DNA from: Pseudomonas sp. ANT_J12
GTDB taxonomy: Bacteria; Pseudomonadota; Gammaproteobacteria; Pseudomonadales; Pseudomonadaceae
NCBI RefSeq assembly: GCF_008370045.1
Contig: NZ_VOBN01000032.1
Coordinates: forward strand, 1 to 56,746
Reading direction: 5' to 3'
DNA length: 56,746 bases
Shown: piece by piece, positions 43,601 to 55,582 of the stretch
How the letters are laid out: each line of letters begins with the position of its first letter
Numbering within the stretch: the first letter of the stretch is position 1
Position numbers and translations under genes: made by a program
The notes under the pieces: model-generated
Told to the model about the DNA's origin: nothing
What the model saw: the letters and a program-made list of their open reading frames with translations, nothing else
Databases searched by the model: none

Positions 43601-44848
43601 GATTACTTCAGCGAGAACGTCCCAAACTTCCGGCAGCTCGCGCTCGACCATCTTCTTGGCAGCTTTGATGGTGGTAGCGAGACCACGCATTTCCAGCTTG
43701 CCGAAAATGAACGGCTTGAACAGCTCGAGAGCCATCTTCTTCGGCAGACCGCACTGGTGCAGACGCAGGGTCGGACCTACGGTAATTACCGAACGACCGG
43801 AGTAGTCAACACGCTTACCGAGCAAGTTCTGACGGAAACGACCTTGTTTACCCTTGATCATGTCAGCCAGGGATTTCAGAGGACGCTTGTTGGAACCGGT
43901 GATAGCGCGGCCACGACGACCGTTGTCGAGCAGTGCATCGACGGCTTCCTGCAACATACGCTTTTCGTTGCGCACGATGATGTCCGGAGCGGACAGATCG
44001 AGCAGACGCTTCAAGCGGTTGTTACGGTTGATCACTCGACGATACAGATCGTTGAGGTCGGAAGTCGCGAAGCGACCACCATCCAGCGGGACCAGTGGAC
44101 GCAGATCTGGCGGCAGAACCGGCAGAACGGTCAGCACCATCCATTCTGGAAGGTTGCCGGAACCCTGGAAGGCTTCCATCAACTTCAGACGCTTGGACAG
44201 CTTCTTGATCTTGGTTTCGGAGTTGGTTTGCGGAATTTCTTCGCGCAGACGGCCAATCTCGTGCTCCAGGTCGATAGCGTGCAGCAGTTCACGGACAGCT
44301 TCGGCACCCATGCGGGCATCGAAATCGTCGCCGAACTCTTCCAGCGCTTCGAAGTACTGCTCGTCGTTCAGCAGCTGACCTTTTTCAAGGGTGGTCATGC
44401 CCGGGTCGATAACGACATAGCTCTCGAAATAGAGAACGCGTTCGATATCACGCAGGGTCATGTCCATCAGCAAGCCGATACGCGACGGCAGCGATTTCAG
44501 GAACCAGATGTGGGCAACCGGCGAAGCCAGTTCGATGTGCGCCATGCGCTCACGACGAACTTTAGCCAGCGCGACTTCAACGCCGCACTTCTCGCAGATC
44601 ACACCACGGTGCTTCAAGCGCTTGTACTTACCGCACAGGCACTCGTAATCCTTTACCGGGCCAAAGATCTTGGCGCAGAACAGGCCGTCACGCTCAGGTT
44701 TGAACGTACGGTAGTTGATGGTTTCCGGCTTTTTAACTTCACCGAACGACCACGAACGGATCATCTCAGGCGATGCCAATCCAATACGGATGGCGTCGAA
44801 CTCTTCGACTTGACCCTGGTTTTTCAGCAAATTCAGTAGGTCTTTCAA
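40649..44848 (-). CDS. rpoC: RNA polymerase beta' subunit
   Basis: 1399 residues, full length. It has the N-terminal zinc finger ([20 protein letters not shown]), the catalytic [15 protein letters not shown] with the three Mg-binding aspartates, the trigger-loop region ([20 protein letters not shown]) and the second zinc site ([20 protein letters not shown]). It is 64 bp after rpoB. No clear terminator follows; only the GC-rich palindrome GGGGCCCC near 40621 is seen in the gap. Confidence 0.99.
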   Translation of the reverse strand: [1399 protein letters not shown]

Positions 44849-44912
44849 GGCCTTTCCTCCTGGCGGAGCAGAGAGCGGGCAATCCTGCCCCGCTCTCGAT
44901 TCGCGTCACGTG

Positions 44913-48986
<4,074 letters not shown>

Positions 48987-49131
48987 CAGCGTTCCCCAGC
49001 TTGGTCACCTGCTTGTTTGGCCCCTCCCGACGGGAGCAGCCAGAAAATCGTGCAAACCCCATGGTTTGCTCCACCGCATCGGGTGGTTACAGCTCGTTAC
49101 CAGCACCGACCCAGTCGGCTGCCAATAACGG

Positions 49132-49160
49132 AAAAAGGCCGGTGGCAAGAGCCACCAGCC
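49132..49160 (-). terminator. rplL-rpoB attenuator
   Basis: Stem GGCTGGTGGC / GCCACCGGCC (RNA sense) with a TCTT loop and TTTTT behind it. As in E. coli, a partial terminator here lowers rpoBC expression relative to the L7/L12 genes. Confidence 0.9.
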
Positions 49161-49206
49161 ATCAGCCTTTCGCTTAACGCTCGGGCTGGAGACGCAAAGT
49201 CGATGC

Positions 49207-49572
49207 TTACTTCAGCTCGACTTTAGCGCCTGCTTCTTCCAGAGTGGCTTTGGCTTTGTCAGCTGCGTCTTTCGAAACAGCTTCCAGAACCATGGCAGGA
49301 GCGCCGTCAACTACAGCCTTGGCTTCTTTCAAGCCCAGACCGGTCAGTTCACGTACTGCCTTGATCACGTTAACTTTCTTCTCGCCAGTTTCGGTCAACA
49401 TGACGTTGAATTCGGTTTGCTCTTCAGCAACAGCGGCAACAGCGGCTGGGCCGGCGGAAGCAGCAGCAGCGGAAACGCCGAATTTTTCTTCGAAAGCTTT
49501 GATCAGCTCAACAACCTGCAGAACCGACATTTCAGCTACGGCGTTGAGGATATCTTCTTGGGAGATAGACAT
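49207..49572 (-). CDS. rplL: Ribosomal protein L7/L12
   Basis: 121 residues. It has an N-terminal dimerisation helix, an alanine-rich hinge (AAAASAGPAAVAAVAEEQ) and a C-terminal domain with VNVIKAVRELTGLGLKEAKA, which recruits translation factors. It is 78 bp after rplJ. Confidence 0.98.
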   Translation of the reverse strand: MSISQEDILNAVAEMSVLQVVELIKAFEEKFGVSAAAASAGPAAVAAVAEEQTEFNVMLTETGEKKVNVIKAVRELTGLGLKEAKAVVDGAPAMVLEAVSKDAADKAKATLEEAGAKVELK

Positions 49573-49650
49573 TACTGTATTTCCTGAATTGGGGGACGGC
49601 CTACGCGGCCATCGAAATAAACAAAAATACGCGAAAGGAGATGCTCAGCC

Positions 49651-50151
49651 TTAGGCTGCAGCAGCTTCTTTTTGCTCGCGAACTGCAGCCAGAGTACGAG
49701 CCAACTTGCTGGTAGCGCCTTGAATCACGCTCATCAGCTGAGAAATAGCTTCGTTACGGGTCGGCAGTGTTGCCAGTACGTCGATTTGGTTAGCTGCGAG
49801 GAACTTGCCCTCGAACGCAGCTGCCTTGATCTCGAACTTATCCTGACTCTTGGCGAATTCCTTGAACAAACGGGCAGCAGCGCCTGGATGATCCTTGGAG
49901 AACGCGATCAGAGTCGGGCCGGTGAACACGTCGTTGAGGACACTGTATTCAGTGCCAGCAACAGCGCGCTTGAGCAGGGTGTTACGTACAACACGTACGT
50001 ATACGCCAGCTTCACGAGCCTCTTTACGGAGTCCGGTCATTGCGCCTACTGTCACACCGCGGGCATCAGCCACAACAGCAGACAGGGCAACTTTGGCAGC
50101 CTCGTTGACTTCAGCGACGATGGCCTTCTTGTCTTCGAGATTAATTGCCAC
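49651..50151 (-). CDS. rplJ: Ribosomal protein L10
   Basis: 166 residues. It opens MAINLEDKKAIVAEVNEAAK. It anchors L7/L12 to the GTPase centre and, as L10(L12)4, represses translation from its own leader in E. coli. The 198-bp leader upstream is preserved here. Confidence 0.98.
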   Translation of the reverse strand: MAINLEDKKAIVAEVNEAAKVALSAVVADARGVTVGAMTGLRKEAREAGVYVRVVRNTLLKRAVAGTEYSVLNDVFTGPTLIAFSKDHPGAAARLFKEFAKSQDKFEIKAAAFEGKFLAANQIDVLATLPTRNEAISQLMSVIQGATSKLARTLAAVREQKEAAAA

Positions 50152-50349
50152 GGGTTTAACTCCTGCTTGTTACCGTTTCATCCAACCGGAGCCGGATGTC
50201 GTTTTGGTGTCTGATTCGGTAAGGAACCGGGAGCACCATCTGCGTAGGCTTGAGGTTTAAGACTTGCGCCGCCTACGGTCTTGGATAGCCCCCGCCAGGC
50301 AGGGACCCCAATCTTTCAATTGGCGCAATCGCTTGCGCCAACCTGTGTC
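50152..50349 (-). promoter_or_regulatory. rplJ leader, probable L10(L12)4 autoregulatory region
   Basis: A 198-bp gap between rplA and rplJ, long for this operon. A stem CGTAGGC / GCCTACG closes a 21-base internal loop at 50243-50277, which fits the kind of kinked structure L10 binds. The autoregulation is known in E. coli; the structure is seen here, its role is inferred. Confidence 0.6.
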
Positions 50350-51045
50350 TTACGCGTCGAGCGAGCCTTGGTCGATGACCAGACCTGGACCCATGGTGGT
50401 GCTCAGGGTAACGCGCTTGACGTAAATACCTTTCGAAGAAGCTGGCTTGATACGCTTCAGATCAGCGATCAGGGCTTCAACGTTTTCCTTCAGCTTGACG
50501 GCGTCGAAACCGACTTTGCCAACGGAGGTGTGAATGATGCCGTTTTTGTCGGTGCGATAACGAACCTGACCAGCCTTGGCGTTTTTAACCGCGGTAGCTA
50601 CGTCTGGGGTTACGGTGCCGACTTTAGGGTTAGGCATCAGACCACGTGGGCCGAGGATCTGACCCAACTGACCAACAACGCGCATTGCATCCGGGGATGC
50701 GATAACTACGTCATAGTTCAGGTCGCCGCCTTTCATTTCGGCAGCCAGATCGTCCATACCTACACGGTCAGCGCCGGCAGCCAGAGCGGCCTCAGCAGCT
50801 GGCCCCTGGGTGAACACAGCAACGCGAACAGTCTTGCCAGTGCCGTGCGGCAGCACAGTAGCGCTACGAACGACCTGGTCGGATTTACGCGGGTCAACGC
50901 CCAGGTTAACAGCAACGTCGAACGACTCGCTGAACTTGACAGTCGACAGCTCAGCCAGCAGAGCAGCAGCGTCTACAAAGTTGTAGGCCTTGCCTGCTTC
51001 GATTTTGCCGGCGATAGCCTTTTGACGCTTGGTCAACTTAGCCAT
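50350..51045 (-). CDS. rplA: Ribosomal protein L1
   Basis: 231 residues. It opens MAKLTKRQKAIAGKIEAGKA and has the conserved GPRGLMPNPKVGTVTPDVA. It forms the mobile L1 stalk and, in E. coli, represses rplK-rplA translation. Its ATG shares one base with the rplK stop (TAATG). Confidence 0.98.
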   Translation of the reverse strand: MAKLTKRQKAIAGKIEAGKAYNFVDAAALLAELSTVKFSESFDVAVNLGVDPRKSDQVVRSATVLPHGTGKTVRVAVFTQGPAAEAALAAGADRVGMDDLAAEMKGGDLNYDVVIASPDAMRVVGQLGQILGPRGLMPNPKVGTVTPDVATAVKNAKAGQVRYRTDKNGIIHTSVGKVGFDAVKLKENVEALIADLKRIKPASSKGIYVKRVTLSTTMGPGLVIDQGSLDA

Positions 51046-51476
51046 TACACACCCTCCACGTTAAGGCCCATGCTACGAGCAGAACCGGCGATAGTACGCA
51101 CGGCTGCGTCCATATCAGCTGCAGTCAGATCCGCGTTTTTGGTTTTCGCGATTTCTTCCAGCTGAGCACGGGTCACGGTGCCAACCTTAACGGTGTTCGG
51201 ACGAGCAGAACCGCTAGTCAGACCAGCAGCCTTCTTCAGCAGAACCGAAGCAGGTGTGGATTTGGTTTCGAAAGTGAAGCTACGGTCGCTATAGACAGTG
51301 ATGATCACTGGAGTCGGCAGACCAGCTTCAAGACCCTGAGTACGGGCGTTGAAAGCCTTGCAGAATTCCATGATGTTCACGCCGTGCTGACCCAGAGCAG
51401 GACCAACAGGTGGGCTTGGGTTAGCCTGAGCGGCCTTCACTTGCAGCTTGATGTAAGCGGTAATCTTCTTGGCCAT
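51045..51476 (-). CDS. rplK: Ribosomal protein L11
   Basis: 143 residues. It opens MAKKITAYIKLQVKAAQANP, and the NPSPPVGPALGQHGVNIMEF segment is the thiostrepton- and RelA-linked domain. ATG 51476 is preferred over a start four codons earlier. Coupled to rplA. Confidence 0.98.
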   Translation of the reverse strand: MAKKITAYIKLQVKAAQANPSPPVGPALGQHGVNIMEFCKAFNARTQGLEAGLPTPVIITVYSDRSFTFETKSTPASVLLKKAAGLTSGSARPNTVKVGTVTRAQLEEIAKTKNADLTAADMDAAVRTIAGSARSMGLNVEGV

Positions 51477-51547
51477 GAGGCACTCCAATTACGGGTTCGA
51501 ACGCCTCGAAAGGCTCCCCGGTTACTTGCGCGTTTATCCCAGTGACG

Positions 51548-51578
51548 ACAAAACCCCACAGCCTAGGGCTGCGGGGTT
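51548..51578 (-). terminator. Terminator between nusG and rplK
   Basis: Stem AACCCCGCAGCC / GGCTGTGGGGTT (one G-U pair) with a 3-base loop, followed on the minus strand by TTTTG. It separates secE-nusG from the rplK operon. Confidence 0.88.
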
Positions 51579-51593
51579 GGGATGCTTGCTCAG

Positions 51594-52127
51594 CTAGACC
51601 TTTTCGACCTGACTGAACTCTAACTCTACCGGAGTAGAGCGACCGAAAATAAGCACTGCCACTTGGATTCGGCTCTTTTCGTAGTTAACTTCTTCGACCG
51701 TGCCAGTGAAATCAGCAAACGGCCCATCGTTGACACGCACCGATTCGCCTGGCTCGAAGAGTGTCTTCGGCTTCGGCTTGTCGCTACCGTCAGCAACGCG
51801 ACGCAGAATCGCTTCTGCCTCTTTATCTGTGATCGGTGCAGGCTTATCGGCGGTACCGCCAATGAAACCCATCACCCGAGGAGTATCCTTGACCAAGTGC
51901 CAAGTCCCCTCGTTCATATCCATTTGGACCAGCACATAACCTGGGAAGAACTTGCGCTCGCTTTTGCGTTTCTGGCCATTACGCATTTCAACCACTTCTT
52001 CAGTGGGAACCAGAATTTCGCCGAAGCCATCTTCCATGCCAGCCAGCTTTACGCGCTCTACCAACGAGCGCATGACATGCTTCTCGTAACCGGAGTAAGC
52101 ATGCACAACGTACCAACGCTTAGCCAC
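51594..52127 (-). CDS. nusG: Transcription factor NusG
   Basis: 177 residues. The N-terminal NGN domain opens MAKRWYVVHAYSGYEKHVMR, and the C-terminal KOW domain is around GESVRVNDGPFADFTGTVEE. It links RNA polymerase to Rho or S10. It is 9 bp after secE. Confidence 0.98.
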   Translation of the reverse strand: MAKRWYVVHAYSGYEKHVMRSLVERVKLAGMEDGFGEILVPTEEVVEMRNGQKRKSERKFFPGYVLVQMDMNEGTWHLVKDTPRVMGFIGGTADKPAPITDKEAEAILRRVADGSDKPKPKTLFEPGESVRVNDGPFADFTGTVEEVNYEKSRIQVAVLIFGRSTPVELEFSQVEKV

Positions 52128-52136
52128 GGGACACCC

Positions 52137-52505
52137 TTAGCCGACAATCAAGGAAACAAGCCAGCCGAGGAGGGAGTCAAGCCCCCACAACAGCAACGCC
52201 ATAACCAGAACAACAGCCACAACAATCAACGTGGTCTGCGTGGTTTCTTGGCGAGTTGGCCATACGACTTTACGAATCTCGGTGCGAGCTTCCTTAACCA
52301 GTACAAAGAAAGACTTGCCCTTGACTGTCTGCAGGCCTACAAAGGCAGCTAAAGCAGCAATGGCGAGCAAAGCTAGTACGCGGTACAGGATCGGCGAAGC
52401 AGAGTAATACTGATTGCCAACAACGCCAACAACCACCAAAGCGACTACTACTAGCCACTTGAGCAGATCGAAGCGAGAGCCTTGAGCTTCAGCTTTAGGA
52501 GTCAT
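52137..52505 (-). CDS. secE: Preprotein translocase subunit SecE
   Basis: 122 residues with three hydrophobic segments (around residues 15-30, 40-58 and 92-118), the three-span form of gammaproteobacteria. The conserved amphipathic stretch is EARTEIRKVVWPTRQETTQT. It partners SecY. It is cotranscribed with nusG. Confidence 0.97.
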   Translation of the reverse strand: MTPKAEAQGSRFDLLKWLVVVALVVVGVVGNQYYSASPILYRVLALLAIAALAAFVGLQTVKGKSFFVLVKEARTEIRKVVWPTRQETTQTTLIVVAVVLVMALLLWGLDSLLGWLVSLIVG

Positions 52506-52550
52506 CTATGAAGATCCTGTGAAAAGAAAGCCAGACACACCAAGTGAATC

Positions 52551-52626
52551 TGGCAGGTCAGGAGGGAATCGAACCCCCAACCTACGGTTTTGGAGACCGT
52601 CGCTCTGCCAATTGAGCTACTGACCT
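52551..52626 (-). tRNA. tRNA-Trp (anticodon CCA)
   Basis: 76 nt with encoded 3' CCA. Anticodon loop CTCCAAA gives CCA; T-loop GGTTCGATTCC. It lies 45 bases before secE, as in other gammaproteobacteria. Confidence 0.97.
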
Positions 52627-52661
52627 AAAACAAAATCAGGCCGACCATTATGCCGGCCTGA
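52627..52661 (-). terminator. Terminator behind tufB
   Basis: Stem TCAGGCCG / CGGCCTGA with a 10-base loop, followed on the minus strand by TTTTGTTTT, just before tRNA-Trp. Confidence 0.88.
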
Positions 52662-52679
52662 AAAAGACATTACAACAAC

Positions 52680-53873
52680 TTACTCGATGACTTTAGCCAC
52701 GACACCAGCGCCGACGGTACGACCGCCTTCACGGATAGCGAAACGAAGACCATCTTCCATCGCGATGGTTTTGATCAGGGTAACGGTCATCTGAACGTTA
52801 TCACCCGGCATCACCATTTCAACGCCTTCTGGCAATTCGCAGTTACCGGTCACATCCGTAGTACGGAAGTAGAACTGTGGACGGTAACCCTTGAAGAACG
52901 GCGTATGACGACCACCCTCCTCCTTGCTCAGAACATAAACCTCTGCAGTGAACTTGGTGTGAGGCTTGACAGTGCCTGGCTTGACCAGGACCTGGCCACG
53001 CTCGACATCATCACGCTTGGTGCCACGCAGCAGCACACCACAGTTCTCGCCAGCACGACCTTCGTCGAGCAGCTTGCGGAACATCTCAACACCAGTACAA
53101 GTAGTTTTGACAGTGTCACGAAGACCCACAATCTCAACTTCTTCCTGAATGCGAACAATGCCACGCTCAACACGACCAGTCACAACAGTGCCGCGACCGG
53201 AGATCGAGAACACATCCTCGATCGGCATCAGGAACGGCTTGTCGATAGCACGCTCAGGCTGCGGAATGTAGCTATCCAGAGTCTCAACCAACTTCTTGAC
53301 GGCAGTAGTACCCATCTCGTTGTCATCTTGACCGTTCAACGCCATCAGCGCAGAACCAATGATGATCGGAGTGTCATCACCTGGGAAATCGTAAGTACTC
53401 AGCAGATCGCGCACTTCCATCTCAACCAGCTCGAGCAGCTCCGCATCATCTACCATGTCAGCCTTGTTCAGGAAGACAACAATGTACGGAACGCCAACCT
53501 GGCGAGAGAGCAGGATATGCTCGCGGGTTTGCGGCATCGGACCATCAGCGGCCGAGCAAACCAGGATCGCGCCATCCATCTGAGCAGCACCGGTGATCAT
53601 GTTTTTTACGTAGTCAGCGTGACCTGGACAGTCAACGTGTGCGTAGTGACGCACGGCCGAATCGTATTCAACGTGAGCGGTGTTGATGGTGATGCCACGA
53701 GCTTTTTCTTCTGGGGCGCTATCGATTTTATCGAAGTCGACCTTTGCCGAACCGAAAACTTCGGAGCAGACACGAGTCAAGGCTGCGGTCAGAGTAGTTT
53801 TGCCATGGTCTACGTGACCGATGGTACCTACGTTGACGTGCGGCTTATTACGTTCGAACTTTTCCTTAGCCAT
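52680..53873 (-). CDS. tufB: Elongation factor Tu (copy B)
   Basis: 397 residues, all GTPase motifs intact (GHVDHGKT, DCPGH, NKAD). It starts at ATG 53873 with MAKEKFERNKPHVN; the longer frame from 54002 runs into tRNA-Thr and is rejected. It is read behind three tRNA genes, the tufB arrangement of E. coli. It differs from copy A at about 28 positions, as described there. Copy B has the EERNK/KTTCT-type residues (for example SAKVDFDKID, RIQEEVEIVGLRDTVKTTC) that I associate with the common Pseudomonas form, so copy A may be the diverged one. Confidence 0.98.
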   Translation of the reverse strand: MAKEKFERNKPHVNVGTIGHVDHGKTTLTAALTRVCSEVFGSAKVDFDKIDSAPEEKARGITINTAHVEYDSAVRHYAHVDCPGHADYVKNMITGAAQMDGAILVCSAADGPMPQTREHILLSRQVGVPYIVVFLNKADMVDDAELLELVEMEVRDLLSTYDFPGDDTPIIIGSALMALNGQDDNEMGTTAVKKLVETLDSYIPQPERAIDKPFLMPIEDVFSISGRGTVVTGRVERGIVRIQEEVEIVGLRDTVKTTCTGVEMFRKLLDEGRAGENCGVLLRGTKRDDVERGQVLVKPGTVKPHTKFTAEVYVLSKEEGGRHTPFFKGYRPQFYFRTTDVTGNCELPEGVEMVMPGDNVQMTVTLIKTIAMEDGLRFAIREGGRTVGAGVVAKVIE

Positions 53874-53957
53874 CGAAATAACTCCCAGCAGAAGAATTGA
53901 GCAAGTAACATCAGCCATTAAAACAAAGGCAGATATTTTCATATCTGCCTTGTTATA

Positions 53958-54033
53958 TGGAGCTCTTGAGCGGATTTGAACCGCTGACCTCACCCTTACC
54001 AAGGGTGTGCTCTACCAACTGAGCTACAAGAGC
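53958..54033 (-). tRNA. tRNA-Thr (anticodon GGT)
   Basis: 76 nt with encoded CCA. Anticodon loop TTGGTAA gives GGT; T-loop GGTTCAAATCC. It lies 84 bases before tufB in the same transcript. Confidence 0.97.
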
Positions 54034-54059
54034 GCAACACTTTGCAGGACCTGCAAACT

Positions 54060-54133
<74 letters not shown>

Positions 54134-54157
54134 GGAGCTTGCAGCTCTCGCTAAAAA

Positions 54158-54242
<85 letters not shown>

Positions 54243-54255
54243 TAAGCGAGCCGGC

Positions 54256-54283
54256 ATTCTATATCATGCCAGCCTTCTGTCAA
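54256..54283 (-). promoter_or_regulatory. Sigma-70 promoter of the tRNA-Tyr/Gly/Thr-tufB operon
   Basis: On the minus strand: TTGACA (54278-54283), 16-bp spacer, TAGAAT (54256-54261), then the GC-rich discriminator GCCGGC. Such discriminators mark promoters repressed by ppGpp in the stringent response; that control is inferred. Confidence 0.88.
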
Positions 54284-54384
54284 GCATTTTCTCATTAAAA
54301 ACCTGAGGTTAGCTGCGTTGACCTCGTTTCGCACTGTTTACCGTAGAAGGTCTTCACTGCGAAGCGGGCGCCATTCTATTCAAA

Positions 54385-54825
54385 CTATTCGACGGGTGCA
54401 ACCCCCTCGCATGGCATTATTTTATGTTTTAACTCATTGAATTCTTTAGAAAGGTTTTGCAGCTTCGAGTCATCCAGTAAACGCCGGCTTTCAGGCGTCA
54501 CACGGAGCCAAAATCCTCCAGGTTCCAGGGCATCCTTAGGCAAGACCTGAGCCTTGATCTCCAAACCACTCAACCGACGCTCGATCGCCTGTACCGTTTC
54601 CTGACGAGCAAAACCTCCCACATAGAGGCAATCACCGTCCGCCTGGAGAGGCTTACCTTTATCGCGAGCAACGTCAGTCGTCTCGCTCAACAAACGTATG
54701 TCCTGCTGAGAGCCTCGATACAAGTTCAGGGGCGTCACATCCTTCGCACGAAGGGGCGCCTCTTGTTGATGCCAGACGTAATAAAAAACATTGAGGACGA
54801 CCAGCAACAGAAACAACCAACGCAT
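54385..54825 (-). CDS. Membrane-anchored SPOR-like protein
   Basis: 146 residues. One N-terminal membrane span (WLFLLLVVLNVFYYVW), a short linker, then a domain with CLYVGGFARQETVQAIERRL that resembles a SPOR domain (peptidoglycan-binding in division proteins). It lies 7 bp after coaX on the same strand and follows it in the order birA-coaX-SPOR, a known Pseudomonas arrangement. Function not established. Confidence 0.75.
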   Translation of the reverse strand: MRWLFLLLVVLNVFYYVWHQQEAPLRAKDVTPLNLYRGSQQDIRLLSETTDVARDKGKPLQADGDCLYVGGFARQETVQAIERRLSGLEIKAQVLPKDALEPGGFWLRVTPESRRLLDDSKLQNLSKEFNELKHKIMPCEGVAPVE

Positions 54826-54832
54826 AAGAACC

Positions 54833-55582
54833 TCAGGGCAAGGGACACGCCATAGCCAAACCTACAAACACCAGATCAGGAACCACCCTGGCATCAGGCA
54901 CGATCCCGGCAACCAGGTCAGCATCACCACCAGTGAGGAATACAGTGAAACCCTCTCCCCAATAGCTGCGCGCCAGCTGGAGCTGGGTCAGGACAAAACC
55001 CTGAAGCATCAAGGAACACCCCCTCTCAACTGCCTCTACAGTTGTGCGACCAGGCACAAGGCTTTCCAGAGCGCGCTCAGCCGCAAGATCGCCATAGCGG
55101 ATTCTTCGGGTATGGGTGCGCAACTGATTGCGCATCAAGGGCATACCTGGACAAATGAATCCCCCAAGATGCTCTCCGTCGCTCGCAATAAAGTCTGCAG
55201 TGACCGCCGTGCCGAAATCCAACACAAGACAGGCGCCCGAAGCTAGGTGGAACCCTCCAAGCATCGCAAGCCATCGATCAAGACCAAGCCTTTCATAATC
55301 ATCGTAGCCATTACGGACGCCGGACATTTCGCGGGCAGACACCGCACACATGACGGACACCCCAAACGCGTCAGTCAAAAGGCAAATCAGGGCACTGGTT
55401 TCTTCACCAGTCCTGACACTCACCAATCGACAATGCTTGAGAGCCAACCCATTGACCTGCTTCAAGCTCTCCAGCAAGGCAAGATCCGAATCGACAATAC
55501 CTTCCGCAACCACTGACCGGACGTCCGCACCGAGCAACCGCCACTTTATAAAGCTATTACCGCAGTCGAGCTCAAGAATCAT
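54833..55582 (-). CDS. coaX: Type III pantothenate kinase
   Basis: 249 residues. It has the ASKHA-fold P-loop-like LELDCGNSFIKWR, the DRWLAMLGG segment, DFGTAVTADF and LTGGDADLV. It phosphorylates pantothenate in CoA synthesis and is the type used by pseudomonads. ATG 55582 overlaps the birA stop by 11 bp, so translation is coupled; a GTG one codon earlier is possible. Confidence 0.93.
   Translation of the reverse strand: MILELDCGNSFIKWRLLGADVRSVVAEGIVDSDLALLESLKQVNGLALKHCRLVSVRTGEETSALICLLTDAFGVSVMCAVSAREMSGVRNGYDDYERLGLDRWLAMLGGFHLASGACLVLDFGTAVTADFIASDGEHLGGFICPGMPLMRNQLRTHTRRIRYGDLAAERALESLVPGRTTVEAVERGCSLMLQGFVLTQLQLARSYWGEGFTVFLTGGDADLVAGIVPDARVVPDLVFVGLAMACPLP

Noticed and set aside
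40751..44839. 1362-codon open frame antisense to rpoC
   Set aside because: Same codon-use effect; no ribosome-binding site and composition unlike a protein.
53874..54002. N-terminal extension of tufB to 440 residues
   Set aside because: The added codons run through the tRNA-Thr gene; EF-Tu starts at ATG 53873.
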